Positions 9,085-17,819 of a DNA stretch of 64,000 nt are shown one piece after another; within the stretch, counting starts at the first letter, position 1, and each line of letters begins with the position of its first letter. The notes beneath the pieces were generated by a model. The model was not told where the DNA came from and did no database searches. It saw nothing but the letters and a program-made list of their open reading frames with translations. The position numbers and the translations under genes were made by a program. Source of the stretch: Saprospirales bacterium GYS_P2D (GTDB taxonomy: Bacteria > Bacteroidota > Bacteroidia > Chitinophagales > Saprospiraceae); the NCBI GenBank assembly GCA_009833045.1, contig WUUP01000009.1:140262-204261 (forward strand), given 5' to 3'.

Positions 9085-10833
9085 ATGAACTTCCGTTTCT
9101 CGGTTATCCTACTATCTCTATGCGCTATCAGTGCATGTACTGTGTCCTATCTCGTAGGCGAAGATGATGTCAACTCTGATCATCCGATCACTATTAGCTA
9201 TGCTGCTGAGCACTATAGTGAGCCTGTAGATGGTAGATTGATAATACTCATCAGCGATCATATCGACACGGAGCCCAGATATCAGCTGCGAGATGATAGT
9301 AAGACCTGTCAGGGATTTGGCATGGATGTCAATGAATGGAAGCCTGACACCCCGATGCCTTTTGCGCTCAATGCCTTTGGCTATCCGATCAGAGACATGG
9401 CTGATCTACCTGCAGGTGACTACTATGTCCAGGCAGTTTTTCATAAGTATGAGACTTTTAATAGAGCAGATGGTCATGTCGTGAAGCTCCCTATGGATCA
9501 GGGAGAAGGGCAACAATGGAACCGCTCTCCAGGCAATCTATACTCTACTCCTCAAAAGATCAGCATCACAGAAGGCGAGCAAGCATCATTCGCTATCAAG
9601 CTCGATCAAAAAATACCACCGATCAAAGAACCAGAAGATACCGAATACGTCAAGCATATCAAGATCAAGAGTGAGCTCCTCAGTGAGTTTTGGGGCAGGG
9701 ATATGTATCTCGGGGCTCATGTACTACTGCCTGAGGGCTGGGAGACACACCCAGATGTCAAGTATCCCTTAGCGATCATGCATGGCCACTTCCCGAGTGA
9801 CTTCAGTGGATGGAGGACCACTCCTCCTGATCCAGATCTCGAGCCAGACTACAGTGAGCGATTTGACGTACATGGATACAATAAGATCGTGCAGCAGGAA
9901 GCCTATGACTTTTACAAGATGTGGACAGGACCGGATTTCCCAAGAGTAATCACCATACTAATACAGCATCCGACACCCTACTACGATGATAGCTATGCTG
10001 TGAATAGTGAAGCTCAAGGTCCCTATGGTGATGCTATCACCTATGAACTGATCCCATATATCGAGGAGCAGTATAGAGGTATTGGTGAAGGATGGGCGAG
10101 ATTCACCTATGGCGGCAGTACTGGTGGCTGGGAGGCTTTGGCCGTACAGGTCAAGTACCCGACTGAATATGGTATGTGCTTCGCTGCATGTCCTGACCCG
10201 ATAGACTTCAGAGCCTACTGCCTGGTGAATATCTATGAAGATGATAATGCCTACTATGAAGAAGGCACTTTCAAAAAAGAACTGGTAGCAGGACATCGGG
10301 ACTATCTCGGCAATGTCGATGCCTCACTCCGAGACATGAACTATCGAGAGCTCGTACTCGGCACTCGAGGGCGCTCCGGCCAGCAGTGGGATATCTGGGA
10401 AGCGACCTACTCCCCTATCGATGAGGACGGATACCCTCGTCGCATCTGGGACCGCATCACTGGTGAGATCAATCCAGAGGTAGCCGCCTACTGGAAAGAA
10501 AACTACGATCTCGCCTATATCCTAAAACGAGACTGGGCAAAACATGGTAAAGACTGGGAACATAAAATTCATCTCTACTGTGGTGATATGGATAATTACT
10601 ATCTGAATAATGCCGTATACCTCGCTGAAGAGATGCTCGAAGAAACTACCGCCCCCTACTACAAGGGCGAAGTCGACTACGGCGATCGTGCTGAGCACTG
10701 CTGGAATGGAGATCATGATAATGGAAATCATATCAGCCGTCTGAGATATCACCAGATGTTCATACCAAAATATGTGGAGCGAGTGAAAAATGTAGCACCA
10801 GAAGGGGCAGACCTGACGAGCTGGAGGTATTAG
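9085..10833 (+). CDS. Esterase-like alpha/beta-hydrolase lipoprotein
   Basis: A 582-residue lipoprotein (AISACTVS). Residues 25-190 form a beta-rich N-terminal domain of unknown type. From about residue 200 an alpha/beta-hydrolase fold follows: YLGAHVLLPEGW, YPLAIMHGHFPSDFSGW, and the nucleophile elbow FTYGGSTGGWEAL with the predicted catalytic Ser in GGSTGG. Late acidic and His residues (HLYCGDMDNYYLN and AEHCWNGDHDNGNH) could complete the triad. This resembles the putative esterase family PF00756, which includes carbohydrate esterases and feruloyl esterases. It sits between the pectin cluster and the sulfated-galactan locus, transcribed toward the latter, so its substrate is open: acetyl groups on pectin are one option, but there is no direct evidence. 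Confidence 0.68.
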   Translation: MNFRFSVILLSLCAISACTVSYLVGEDDVNSDHPITISYAAEHYSEPVDGRLIILISDHIDTEPRYQLRDDSKTCQGFGMDVNEWKPDTPMPFALNAFGYPIRDMADLPAGDYYVQAVFHKYETFNRADGHVVKLPMDQGEGQQWNRSPGNLYSTPQKISITEGEQASFAIKLDQKIPPIKEPEDTEYVKHIKIKSELLSEFWGRDMYLGAHVLLPEGWETHPDVKYPLAIMHGHFPSDFSGWRTTPPDPDLEPDYSERFDVHGYNKIVQQEAYDFYKMWTGPDFPRVITILIQHPTPYYDDSYAVNSEAQGPYGDAITYELIPYIEEQYRGIGEGWARFTYGGSTGGWEALAVQVKYPTEYGMCFAACPDPIDFRAYCLVNIYEDDNAYYEEGTFKKELVAGHRDYLGNVDASLRDMNYRELVLGTRGRSGQQWDIWEATYSPIDEDGYPRRIWDRITGEINPEVAAYWKENYDLAYILKRDWAKHGKDWEHKIHLYCGDMDNYYLNNAVYLAEEMLEETTAPYYKGEVDYGDRAEHCWNGDHDNGNHISRLRYHQMFIPKYVERVKNVAPEGADLTSWRY

Positions 10834-10849
10834 CATATTGATAATAGGC

Positions 10850-10865
10850 ATTATTCCTGAATAAT
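10850..10865. terminator. Weak inverted repeat between convergent genes
   Basis: ATTATTC and GAATAAT are exact reverse complements separated by two bases, 17 bases after the stop of the esterase-like gene. The stem is A/T rich and no T-tract follows, so it is only a weak candidate for a bidirectional terminator between the two convergent genes. Confidence 0.2.
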
Positions 10866-10975
10866 CAACATCCTCTGGATCGCTAAGTAATCAACTACGT
10901 ATAAATGGGGATATCAAATGACCGTATCAATAAAAGCACAGATTCTTAAATTCTAATATTCATGAAATAATCCTC

Positions 10976-12853
10976 TTAAGGCACCACCACATACCCTACA
11001 CCTGGCTTCAGCGATTGGGTGTGCTGCTCACCATTAGTCCAGCGGATGGTCATGGTGTGAGATCGATCGCAGTATCCTACGCCAAAGCTCAAGAAGCGAT
11101 CGGCACTCTGAGAGTACGTCACTGAGCTGCTCCCTACTCTACGTGTCTGCTTGATACCGCAGCCCTCCACAGTCACGAGTGCATGCAGAGCGGTAGCGCC
11201 ATGATCTGGGCTGGGACCTATCTGTACGGAGAGATATTGAGCGGGATCATTCATTTGGTTTTGATAGAGATGCCACTGCCCTCGCTCATGGCCAGTGATG
11301 ATATCGATATCACCATCGTGATCATAGTCTGTAGCCGCTATGGCCATACCGAGTGCTCCGAGTTCTGCAGAGTGGATGCCATGATCCTGTAGCAGCTCGT
11401 AGCGCTGTCCTCCGATATTGCGATAGACCATAGCTGTGAGCGGGTCGATCAGATCACCTCGAGGGATGATGATGAGATCCTGCCATCCATCTCCGTCGAG
11501 ATCAGCAGAAGTAGCCACATTAGTATGTACAGGAGCATCGAGTCCCAGCTGAGCCGTGACATCGTGGTAGCGCCCACCATCATTGCGCAGGAGCACATCT
11601 ATAAGGCCGGGCTGATGCTCACTCTCTGTCCAGCTCTGGACATCGTGTGTCACTCCAGTGAGCGAGGAGCGAGTACGTCCTGCTATACGCCATTCTTGAT
11701 TGCCTATATAGCCGATATGGATGCCCATATCCTTCATCCTATCTGGAAATCCCAGCGCATTACTATTGACGAGTCGTAGATCTTTACCGGAGTGGAGCTC
11801 GCCCTCATGCTCGTAATCATAGCCAGTCTCCCCGATATATAGTTCATTGATATGTGGCCACTGGGTGTGATAGTTAGTGATCTGGAGGATATCTCCGGTC
11901 AGGATATGACTGAAGTCAAAAGCTCCTCTACTCGTGTGGAAACCCATCAGCCTCCTATCCGCATCATAAAAGGTCTCTCCGATCTCAAAGTGCCTACCTC
12001 GGGTCATGTATAGGTCAAAGTCCCCATCATTGTCATAGTCTACTTCGTGTATCGTAGTGACATCTGATATTTTATCGGGTAGTACCGAGTCTGTCATATC
12101 TTTATAGCTCAGATCTCCATTACCTCGATAGCACTTGACATGACCATGACCATACACGAGCAGATCGATGATACCGTCACCGTCATAGTCAGTAGGGAGT
12201 GTCTTCTGCCCATCGCCACGTATAGCCGGGAGTGTATCTTGGAGGATGAGCGTAGAGCCGGTATTGCGATAGATGTAGTTTTCACTTTTCCCTTTCTTTT
12301 CCCTTGACGGGAATGCAAAATTGATCAAATCCGCATCTCCATCATTGTCCCCATCATAGTAGATGACCGTCCGTCCTCGCATAGTCGCCAGCGGCTCTTC
12401 AAAATCTGGCAATGCCTCAATAGTCCTATCAGTATCCACCTCATAGAGTTTAGTATTTCGAGCATTGCCTCCTGAGCCACCACCTCGTGACAGGAGCAGA
12501 TCCAGTCTACCATCATCATCGATATCTGCGACTGCTACCCCATGTACGTCACCCATGAGTAGGTCGTAGGGCTTTGCATATCGCCCCTTATTATTCCAGC
12601 AGATCTGGACGCCGAGTCCATGATCATTGAGTATGAGATCTTGATAGCCATCCTGATCGAGATCTACGACTACGGGACTATCCCATTTGCGTAGATTCTT
12701 TCGAGGCATAGATAGGTGGGCTCGCTTTTCGATCAGTTTGATCGCTGCTGAGCTCATAGCAGACACATCTGATGTCACTGGCTGCTGAGCAATACAGGAT
12801 GACACTATCATCAGGCTGAGCAATATTGGTAAATACAGTATTATTCTATTCAT
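10976..12853 (-). CDS. FG-GAP/VCBS repeat protein with C-terminal ASPIC/UnbV domain (CRTAC1-like)
   Basis: A 625-residue protein with a signal peptide (VSSCIAQQ; the Cys may be lipidated). At least seven calcium-binding propeller loops are visible, among them VVDLDQDGYQDLILND, VADIDDDGRLDLLLSRGG, PTDYDGDGIIDLLVYG, EVDYDNDGDFDLYMTRG and TSADLDGDGWQDLIIIP. The last 85 residues (from YLSVQIGPSP) fit the ASPIC/UnbV domain. No enzyme activity is known for such proteins; they may bind glycans or act as adhesion domains. It overlaps the upstream sulfatase by ATGA, so it is the last gene of a sulfatase-sulfatase-CRTAC1 unit, which suggests a surface role in sulfated glycan use. Confidence 0.85.
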   Translation of the reverse strand: MNRIILYLPILLSLMIVSSCIAQQPVTSDVSAMSSAAIKLIEKRAHLSMPRKNLRKWDSPVVVDLDQDGYQDLILNDHGLGVQICWNNKGRYAKPYDLLMGDVHGVAVADIDDDGRLDLLLSRGGGSGGNARNTKLYEVDTDRTIEALPDFEEPLATMRGRTVIYYDGDNDGDADLINFAFPSREKKGKSENYIYRNTGSTLILQDTLPAIRGDGQKTLPTDYDGDGIIDLLVYGHGHVKCYRGNGDLSYKDMTDSVLPDKISDVTTIHEVDYDNDGDFDLYMTRGRHFEIGETFYDADRRLMGFHTSRGAFDFSHILTGDILQITNYHTQWPHINELYIGETGYDYEHEGELHSGKDLRLVNSNALGFPDRMKDMGIHIGYIGNQEWRIAGRTRSSLTGVTHDVQSWTESEHQPGLIDVLLRNDGGRYHDVTAQLGLDAPVHTNVATSADLDGDGWQDLIIIPRGDLIDPLTAMVYRNIGGQRYELLQDHGIHSAELGALGMAIAATDYDHDGDIDIITGHERGQWHLYQNQMNDPAQYLSVQIGPSPDHGATALHALVTVEGCGIKQTRRVGSSSVTYSQSADRFLSFGVGYCDRSHTMTIRWTNGEQHTQSLKPGVGYVVVP

Positions 12854-14352
12854 TTCTTATCTGACTTGAGTATATCAAATGCACCAGGGAAAGTCCCCAT
12901 GTCGTAGTCCGTCCAGTCTTGCTCCAGCTCTGGAGGATTGTACCAGAGGGGCTCAGTATGTGTCTCACTCCATTGCTCCACTGATCGGACCATCTCTCTG
13001 AGCTCATCAGGATACTGCTCACTGATATCAGTGGTCTCACCTGGATCTGTCATGACATTGTACAGCCTCCATGTATCTTTGCTGAGTTTGAGCGCTTTGA
13101 GCTCATCTCTCCGCACACCTATATCTGAGTAGCCAGGTCGATGTCTCATCGCATAGATCACTTCTCCCTCTCGAGCAGAAGTACCATTGATGAATGACGG
13201 CCAGATATTTTTACCATCTACTTTCTTGCCTGTGGGTATTTTGGCTCCAGCCAAACTCGCAAATGTCGGATAAAAATCAAGGGCCGACACAGGATACTCA
13301 TAGCGCCTGCCAGCGGGTACTACTCCTGGCCAATGCATCATCATCGGAACCCGATATCCACCTTCACAGGTACTACCTTTTCCCTCTCGGAGCGGCGTGT
13401 TATTAGCGCCCAGCTTTAGCTTACCACCATTATCACTGAAGAATACGATCAGCGTATTATCGAGTTGGCCAGTACTCTCCAGAGCATCTACGATCTGACC
13501 TACGCCTCTATCCACGGCATATACCATAGCCGCATAGGTACGTCGTTTTTTGTCTTTGATATGAGCGAATAGCTGGAGGTCTTCCTCTTTCGCCTCGAGC
13601 GGACTGTGTGGAGCATTATAGGCTAAGTATAAGAAAAATGGATCCTCTCCTCGCTGCTCTTCATCAGAGATGAATCGTACGGCTTCTCTCGAAAGCGCAT
13701 CCGTGATATATTCCGTCTCTCGGACCGGCTGCCCATTGTGCTCCAGCGGCTTGAGATAATCATCGATGACTTTGCGCCCTTCTGCTTTCTGTCGCTCATA
13801 GATCGGTCGGTACTGCTCAGGAAAATAACGATGACCTCCTCCTAAAAAACCATAGAAATCATCAAATCCTCGAACATTGGGATGATACTGATCCACTCCA
13901 CCAAGATGCCATTTACCGACTATACCAGTATGATAGCCTGCTCCCTGTAGCACCTTGCTGATGAAGGTCTCATTGAGCGTGATCCCCTCGCCTCCGAGGT
14001 CATCACTATTGACTGGTAGATTAAACTGAGATCCAAACTCATGAGGATACCTCCCCGTCAAAAGCCCTGCTCTACTTGGCCCACAAAATGGATGCGCTAC
14101 ATAACCAGAAGCACAGACAGTCCCAGTTGCTGCGAGACTATCCAGATGTGGTGTCGGGATATCGGTAGATCCATTAAATCCCACATCGGCATAGCCCAAA
14201 TCATCACAGAGAATCATCAGGATATTAGGTCTTGGAGCTGTGTTAGTCTCGCTATCAATGGGATCTGCAGATGGAGTCTTAGCACCACAGCTCATGAGTA
14301 TGAGTATGAGTATGAGGCTGAGCGCAGATAGTTGTTTGATGATACGTTTCAT
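12850..14352 (-). CDS. S1-family sulfatase lipoprotein (arylsulfatase-like)
   Basis: A 500-residue lipoprotein (ILMSCGAK) with the alkaline-phosphatase-like sulfatase fold. The formylglycine site is C90 in [13 protein letters not shown], and the metal-binding N-terminus reads NILMILCDDLGYADVGFNG. TGIVGKWHLGG and VFFSDNGGKL supply further active-site residues. The C-x-P-S-R form needs oxidation by a formylglycine-generating enzyme or radical maturase, neither encoded in this window. It removes sulfate esters from sugars, most likely in the periplasm. It is followed by the CRTAC1-like gene (4-base overlap) and preceded by a second sulfatase 9 bases away. The exact S1 subfamily, and so which sulfate position is cleaved, cannot be set from the motifs alone. 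Confidence 0.9.
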   Translation of the reverse strand: MKRIIKQLSALSLILILILMSCGAKTPSADPIDSETNTAPRPNILMILCDDLGYADVGFNGSTDIPTPHLDSLAATGTVCASGYVAHPFCGPSRAGLLTGRYPHEFGSQFNLPVNSDDLGGEGITLNETFISKVLQGAGYHTGIVGKWHLGGVDQYHPNVRGFDDFYGFLGGGHRYFPEQYRPIYERQKAEGRKVIDDYLKPLEHNGQPVRETEYITDALSREAVRFISDEEQRGEDPFFLYLAYNAPHSPLEAKEEDLQLFAHIKDKKRRTYAAMVYAVDRGVGQIVDALESTGQLDNTLIVFFSDNGGKLKLGANNTPLREGKGSTCEGGYRVPMMMHWPGVVPAGRRYEYPVSALDFYPTFASLAGAKIPTGKKVDGKNIWPSFINGTSAREGEVIYAMRHRPGYSDIGVRRDELKALKLSKDTWRLYNVMTDPGETTDISEQYPDELREMVRSVEQWSETHTEPLWYNPPELEQDWTDYDMGTFPGAFDILKSDKK

Positions 14353-14361
14353 TTCAGTGTA

Positions 14362-16020
14362 TTATAGTTTTGCTTGATTGCCCTGCCATCCTTGGTCAAA
14401 TTGGGCCAAAAGCTGTTCAGTCAATTGAGGTTTTTCTTTAGCAATATTCTTAGTCTCATGAGGGTCTATAGCATGATCATAGAGCTCGACGTCTATTGGC
14501 TCTGCATTAGGATCGGTGCGATCCTTCCACACGATGAGGCGATATTGATTGGTACGCATCGCATAGCCCATGAGTCGATTTTCGAATAGATCTCTATCCC
14601 AGAGATCACCATACTGCTGCTGGATACGGGACTCTACATCCTCTATCAGCGGACCAAAGTAGGTCTCTCTCATCTCTGGGGATAGCGGATTAGCGGCCCA
14701 CTCTCGGAGTGCAGGATTAGGATAGAGGGAGAATGCGGCGGTCTTCCACTCACGATCTGGATCTGCTATGAGTGGCTCAAAGCTCTGCCCCTCCAAGTGC
14801 TCCGGCTGAGGTAATCCTGCCAGATCACATAGTGTAGGATACATATCGATCAGCTCGACTAATGCATCAGAGCTCACTCCTCTCATCCCATCGGTCATAT
14901 CGGGAGTCTTGATGAGTAACGGCACTCGAGTAGCGAGTTCATAGTTAGTGGCTTTGCACCAGATGCCCATATCACCGAGATGAAATCCATGGTCACTCCA
15001 TAGCACTATGATGGTGTTATCTTCGATACCTGCATTTTTGACCGCCTGTAGCACTCTCCCGACTAATGCATCCACATAGGACACGCTGGCCAGGTAGGCA
15101 TGTCGCAGTGTGCGAGACAGCTCTGGATCGATATCTCCATACTTAGGTATCCCCTGTCGTGCTCGGAGCTCAAATGATGGATGCAGTCCCATCGCTGCTC
15201 CGTCTGCAGGGGCGGTCGTGATCGCTGGCATCGGGATCGCATCACGGTCGTATAGATCCCAGTATCGAGCAGGTGCTCGCCAGTCAAGATGTGGCAGTTT
15301 AAATCCTACTCCGAGGAAGAAAGGCCGAGTATCATCAGCGACTAACTCCTGTAGCGTAGCGATAGCATGCTCAGCAGCATATCCATCCTCATAGCTTTGG
15401 TCAGAGACTTCTGCTCTTTCATAGGCGGGACCTTTGCCCAGACCATATCGAGAGACATCTCCATACTTCTCGAGCATCTCGGCTCTATTCTTTTTGAATA
15501 AGTCCACATTCTCAGGGAGCGCATATCCTCCTGGATTTTTAGGCTTTGGATAAGGGACCTGATCGGCTGGTACCGGCTCCCTACTCCATGATAGCTCCAT
15601 GTCAGCAAAAGCTGGCTTGTGAAAGATCTTGCCCACATGTACCGTCTCGTAGCCATGCGCTCTGAAGTGCTGAGGAAGAGTGACGATATCGGGATTTGCC
15701 TCTCTGAAGTAGGTGAAATTTTCTATAATGCCGATAGTCTCCGACCTCGCTCCTGTCATCAGACTCGCTCTGGATGGACTGCATATCGCCTGCTGGCAGT
15801 ATGCCCTATCAAATCGAAGGCCTTCGCTGGCCAGCTGATCTATGTGAGGGGTCACCGCTATCTCAGAGCCGTAGCATCCCAGCTCAGGGCGTAGGTCATC
15901 GATAGCTATGAATAAGACGTTTGGCTTTTGATCTGAGGCAGTCTCAGCTACTGTAGGCTGACATGCCGCAATGCTCAAGCAGAAAAATAAAGGGATCAAT
16001 AATCTGATCATAGTTGACAA
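14362..16020 (-). CDS. S1-family sulfatase lipoprotein (iduronate-2-sulfatase-like)
   Basis: A 552-residue lipoprotein (LSIAACQPT). The formylglycine site is C80 in QAICSPSRASLMTG; the N-terminal metal site is NVLFIAIDDLRPELGCYG; and VHVGKIFHKPAF, GFKLPHLDW and WSDHGFHLGDMGIW are characteristic of the iduronate-2-sulfatase-like group (S1_7 type). Members of this group include enzymes acting on carrageenan and other algal galactans, so the iduronate label should not be read literally. It is the first gene of the unit with the following sulfatase and the CRTAC1-like gene. The 217 bases upstream hold no hairpin that I can see and no copy of the GGGTAA operator motif. Confidence 0.9.
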   Translation of the reverse strand: MSTMIRLLIPLFFCLSIAACQPTVAETASDQKPNVLFIAIDDLRPELGCYGSEIAVTPHIDQLASEGLRFDRAYCQQAICSPSRASLMTGARSETIGIIENFTYFREANPDIVTLPQHFRAHGYETVHVGKIFHKPAFADMELSWSREPVPADQVPYPKPKNPGGYALPENVDLFKKNRAEMLEKYGDVSRYGLGKGPAYERAEVSDQSYEDGYAAEHAIATLQELVADDTRPFFLGVGFKLPHLDWRAPARYWDLYDRDAIPMPAITTAPADGAAMGLHPSFELRARQGIPKYGDIDPELSRTLRHAYLASVSYVDALVGRVLQAVKNAGIEDNTIIVLWSDHGFHLGDMGIWCKATNYELATRVPLLIKTPDMTDGMRGVSSDALVELIDMYPTLCDLAGLPQPEHLEGQSFEPLIADPDREWKTAAFSLYPNPALREWAANPLSPEMRETYFGPLIEDVESRIQQQYGDLWDRDLFENRLMGYAMRTNQYRLIVWKDRTDPNAEPIDVELYDHAIDPHETKNIAKEKPQLTEQLLAQFDQGWQGNQAKL

Positions 16021-16237
16021 TGTTAGTATAACCTATATAATTCAATGAATATCAACAACTTATAAATAGACATGCAGGATTCCCTCTGATTATTTAAGGG
16101 CCACATTAGCTACAGCTAAATAGGAAACTCTACGGAAGGAATGAATCCCGGCCACCTATTAAATAAAGGAAAGACCCAGCTCAATCCTCTTTGAAAATCT
16201 TAAGCCTACATGGTCGTATAGTATCGTATCTGAGCTA

Positions 16238-17803
16238 TCAGTCTCGAGTGATTTTCGCTTGTATTTCTTCTATGGAGAGTCCTTTAGTCTCCGGCAGATA
16301 TCTCCAGAGGATAAGTAGCCCTACGAACACTGTGGCCGCATAAAACAAGAAGATCCAAGTACTCCCCATCGAGGCTAATTGTGCCGGAAAGAATTTCTGC
16401 ACAGCCCAGCTGACCACACTCGTCACCAGAGCAAAAACAGGGATACCGACTCCTCTCATCGAGTGTGGAAATATCTCCGAGAATAAGACCCACATGATAG
16501 GCCCGACCGAAAAGTGAAACGCTGCGATAAAACTCAGAATGCCTAAGAATATCAACATCCCATTCATCGAGGCAGACTTCTGTATCAACAAGGCTGAATG
16601 AGTCCGCCCATCTTCTTCGCCTATGGCATTATTGATCGCTTCTTTAAACTCGATATCGCTCTGATACTCCACATCGATCATACTACTCAGTCGGCTCGCC
16701 TCGGGGATCTCTGTCATCTCCGCTATGGCAGCCTCTGTGACCGTGTAGCGAGCATTGTGAAAACCATATGAGCAAATACCCAAACTGGCTACTATCCAGA
16801 TCATTCCCCAGAGGATCATAGGGCGGCGACCGATCTTATCGATGAGCATCAGCGACAAGACCGTGAATACAACACTCACTAAGCCAAACCATATGGCCTG
16901 CATAAATGCCGCATCTGTACCCAGTCCAATCTGCTCGATCACTGTAGGCGCATAAAACATAATCGCATTAATCCCTGTCGACTGCTGAGCGATAGCGATC
17001 GTCAGTGCCACGATGAATATAGTACGATACTTAGCGCTAAAGACCTCCCTCAGCTGCGTCATGATCGAGCGATCTGCATCTGTTTTAGCCAGATCATTTT
17101 TGATCTCCATGATCTCGTGCTCTATGTCACTGGCCGGATAGATCTTGCTGAGTGTAGCTCGAGCATCATCTTCTCTCTGCTGAACCATCAGCCAGGATGG
17201 ACTCTTTGGCACAAAAAATAACAGGACAAACCAAAGCAAGGCAAATAGGATCTCTGATCCTAACATCCATCTCCAGGTATGCTCCTTGATCCCCCACTCA
17301 GCGACCCAAGCGGCATCCGACCCTGTCCCGCCCTGTATGAGATAATTGATAAAATAAGCCGCAGAGAGACCTATCACGATATTGATCTGCGTCATGGATA
17401 CCAGCTTGCCTCTGAGCTGTGGCGGAGCGATCTCACCGATATACATCGCAGATAACGTGATCGAGCTAAAGGCTAATCCTCCCAAAAATCGAGCTGCCAC
17501 GAGCATTTCATAAGAAGTAGCAAAAGCAGAACCAATCGCAGATATCAGATAGAGCGCAGCGATGATGATCAGTGTATTCTTACGTCCCAGCGCATTGGCG
17601 GCGTAGCCAGCTATCGGTAGGGCTATCAAGACGCCCAAGCCCGGAGCACTCACCGCTGTACCCAGCTGCCAGTCATTGAGCCCAAACTCAGCTATCAGAT
17701 AGCTGATCGTCCCTGATATCAATGCTGCATCCAGCCCAAACACAAAGCCCCCCATGGCCACTATCGTAGCATATGTAAAGGCATTTCGCTTAAATGAATT
17801 CAT
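16238..17803 (-). CDS. Sugar-porter MFS transporter
   Basis: A 12-helix transporter of 521 residues if begun at the ATG at 17803 (MNSFKRNAF), which leads straight into the first membrane helix and lies 16 bases after the preceding stop; a start 16 codons upstream would run into that gene. Sugar porter features are GRKNTLI after helix 2, RFLGGLAFS, the QQSTGINAIMFYAP helix and PETKGLSIEEI at the end. An insert of roughly 65 mostly charged residues (from FHNARYTVTEAA to LLIQKSASM) lies between two late helices and is unusual for the family. Location is the inner membrane; the substrate is likely a hexose or disaccharide released by the glycosidases encoded just upstream. Confidence 0.9.
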   Translation of the reverse strand: MNSFKRNAFTYATIVAMGGFVFGLDAALISGTISYLIAEFGLNDWQLGTAVSAPGLGVLIALPIAGYAANALGRKNTLIIIAALYLISAIGSAFATSYEMLVAARFLGGLAFSSITLSAMYIGEIAPPQLRGKLVSMTQINIVIGLSAAYFINYLIQGGTGSDAAWVAEWGIKEHTWRWMLGSEILFALLWFVLLFFVPKSPSWLMVQQREDDARATLSKIYPASDIEHEIMEIKNDLAKTDADRSIMTQLREVFSAKYRTIFIVALTIAIAQQSTGINAIMFYAPTVIEQIGLGTDAAFMQAIWFGLVSVVFTVLSLMLIDKIGRRPMILWGMIWIVASLGICSYGFHNARYTVTEAAIAEMTEIPEASRLSSMIDVEYQSDIEFKEAINNAIGEEDGRTHSALLIQKSASMNGMLIFLGILSFIAAFHFSVGPIMWVLFSEIFPHSMRGVGIPVFALVTSVVSWAVQKFFPAQLASMGSTWIFLFYAATVFVGLLILWRYLPETKGLSIEEIQAKITRD

Positions 17804-17819
17804 GGCTATGTGTTTTGTG

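Noticed and set aside
12850..16020. Sulfatase genes as human-type glycosaminoglycan enzymes
   Set aside because: Iduronate-2-sulfatase likeness is only at family level; no glycosaminoglycan lyases or unsaturated glucuronyl hydrolases of the GH88 type lie in this locus.
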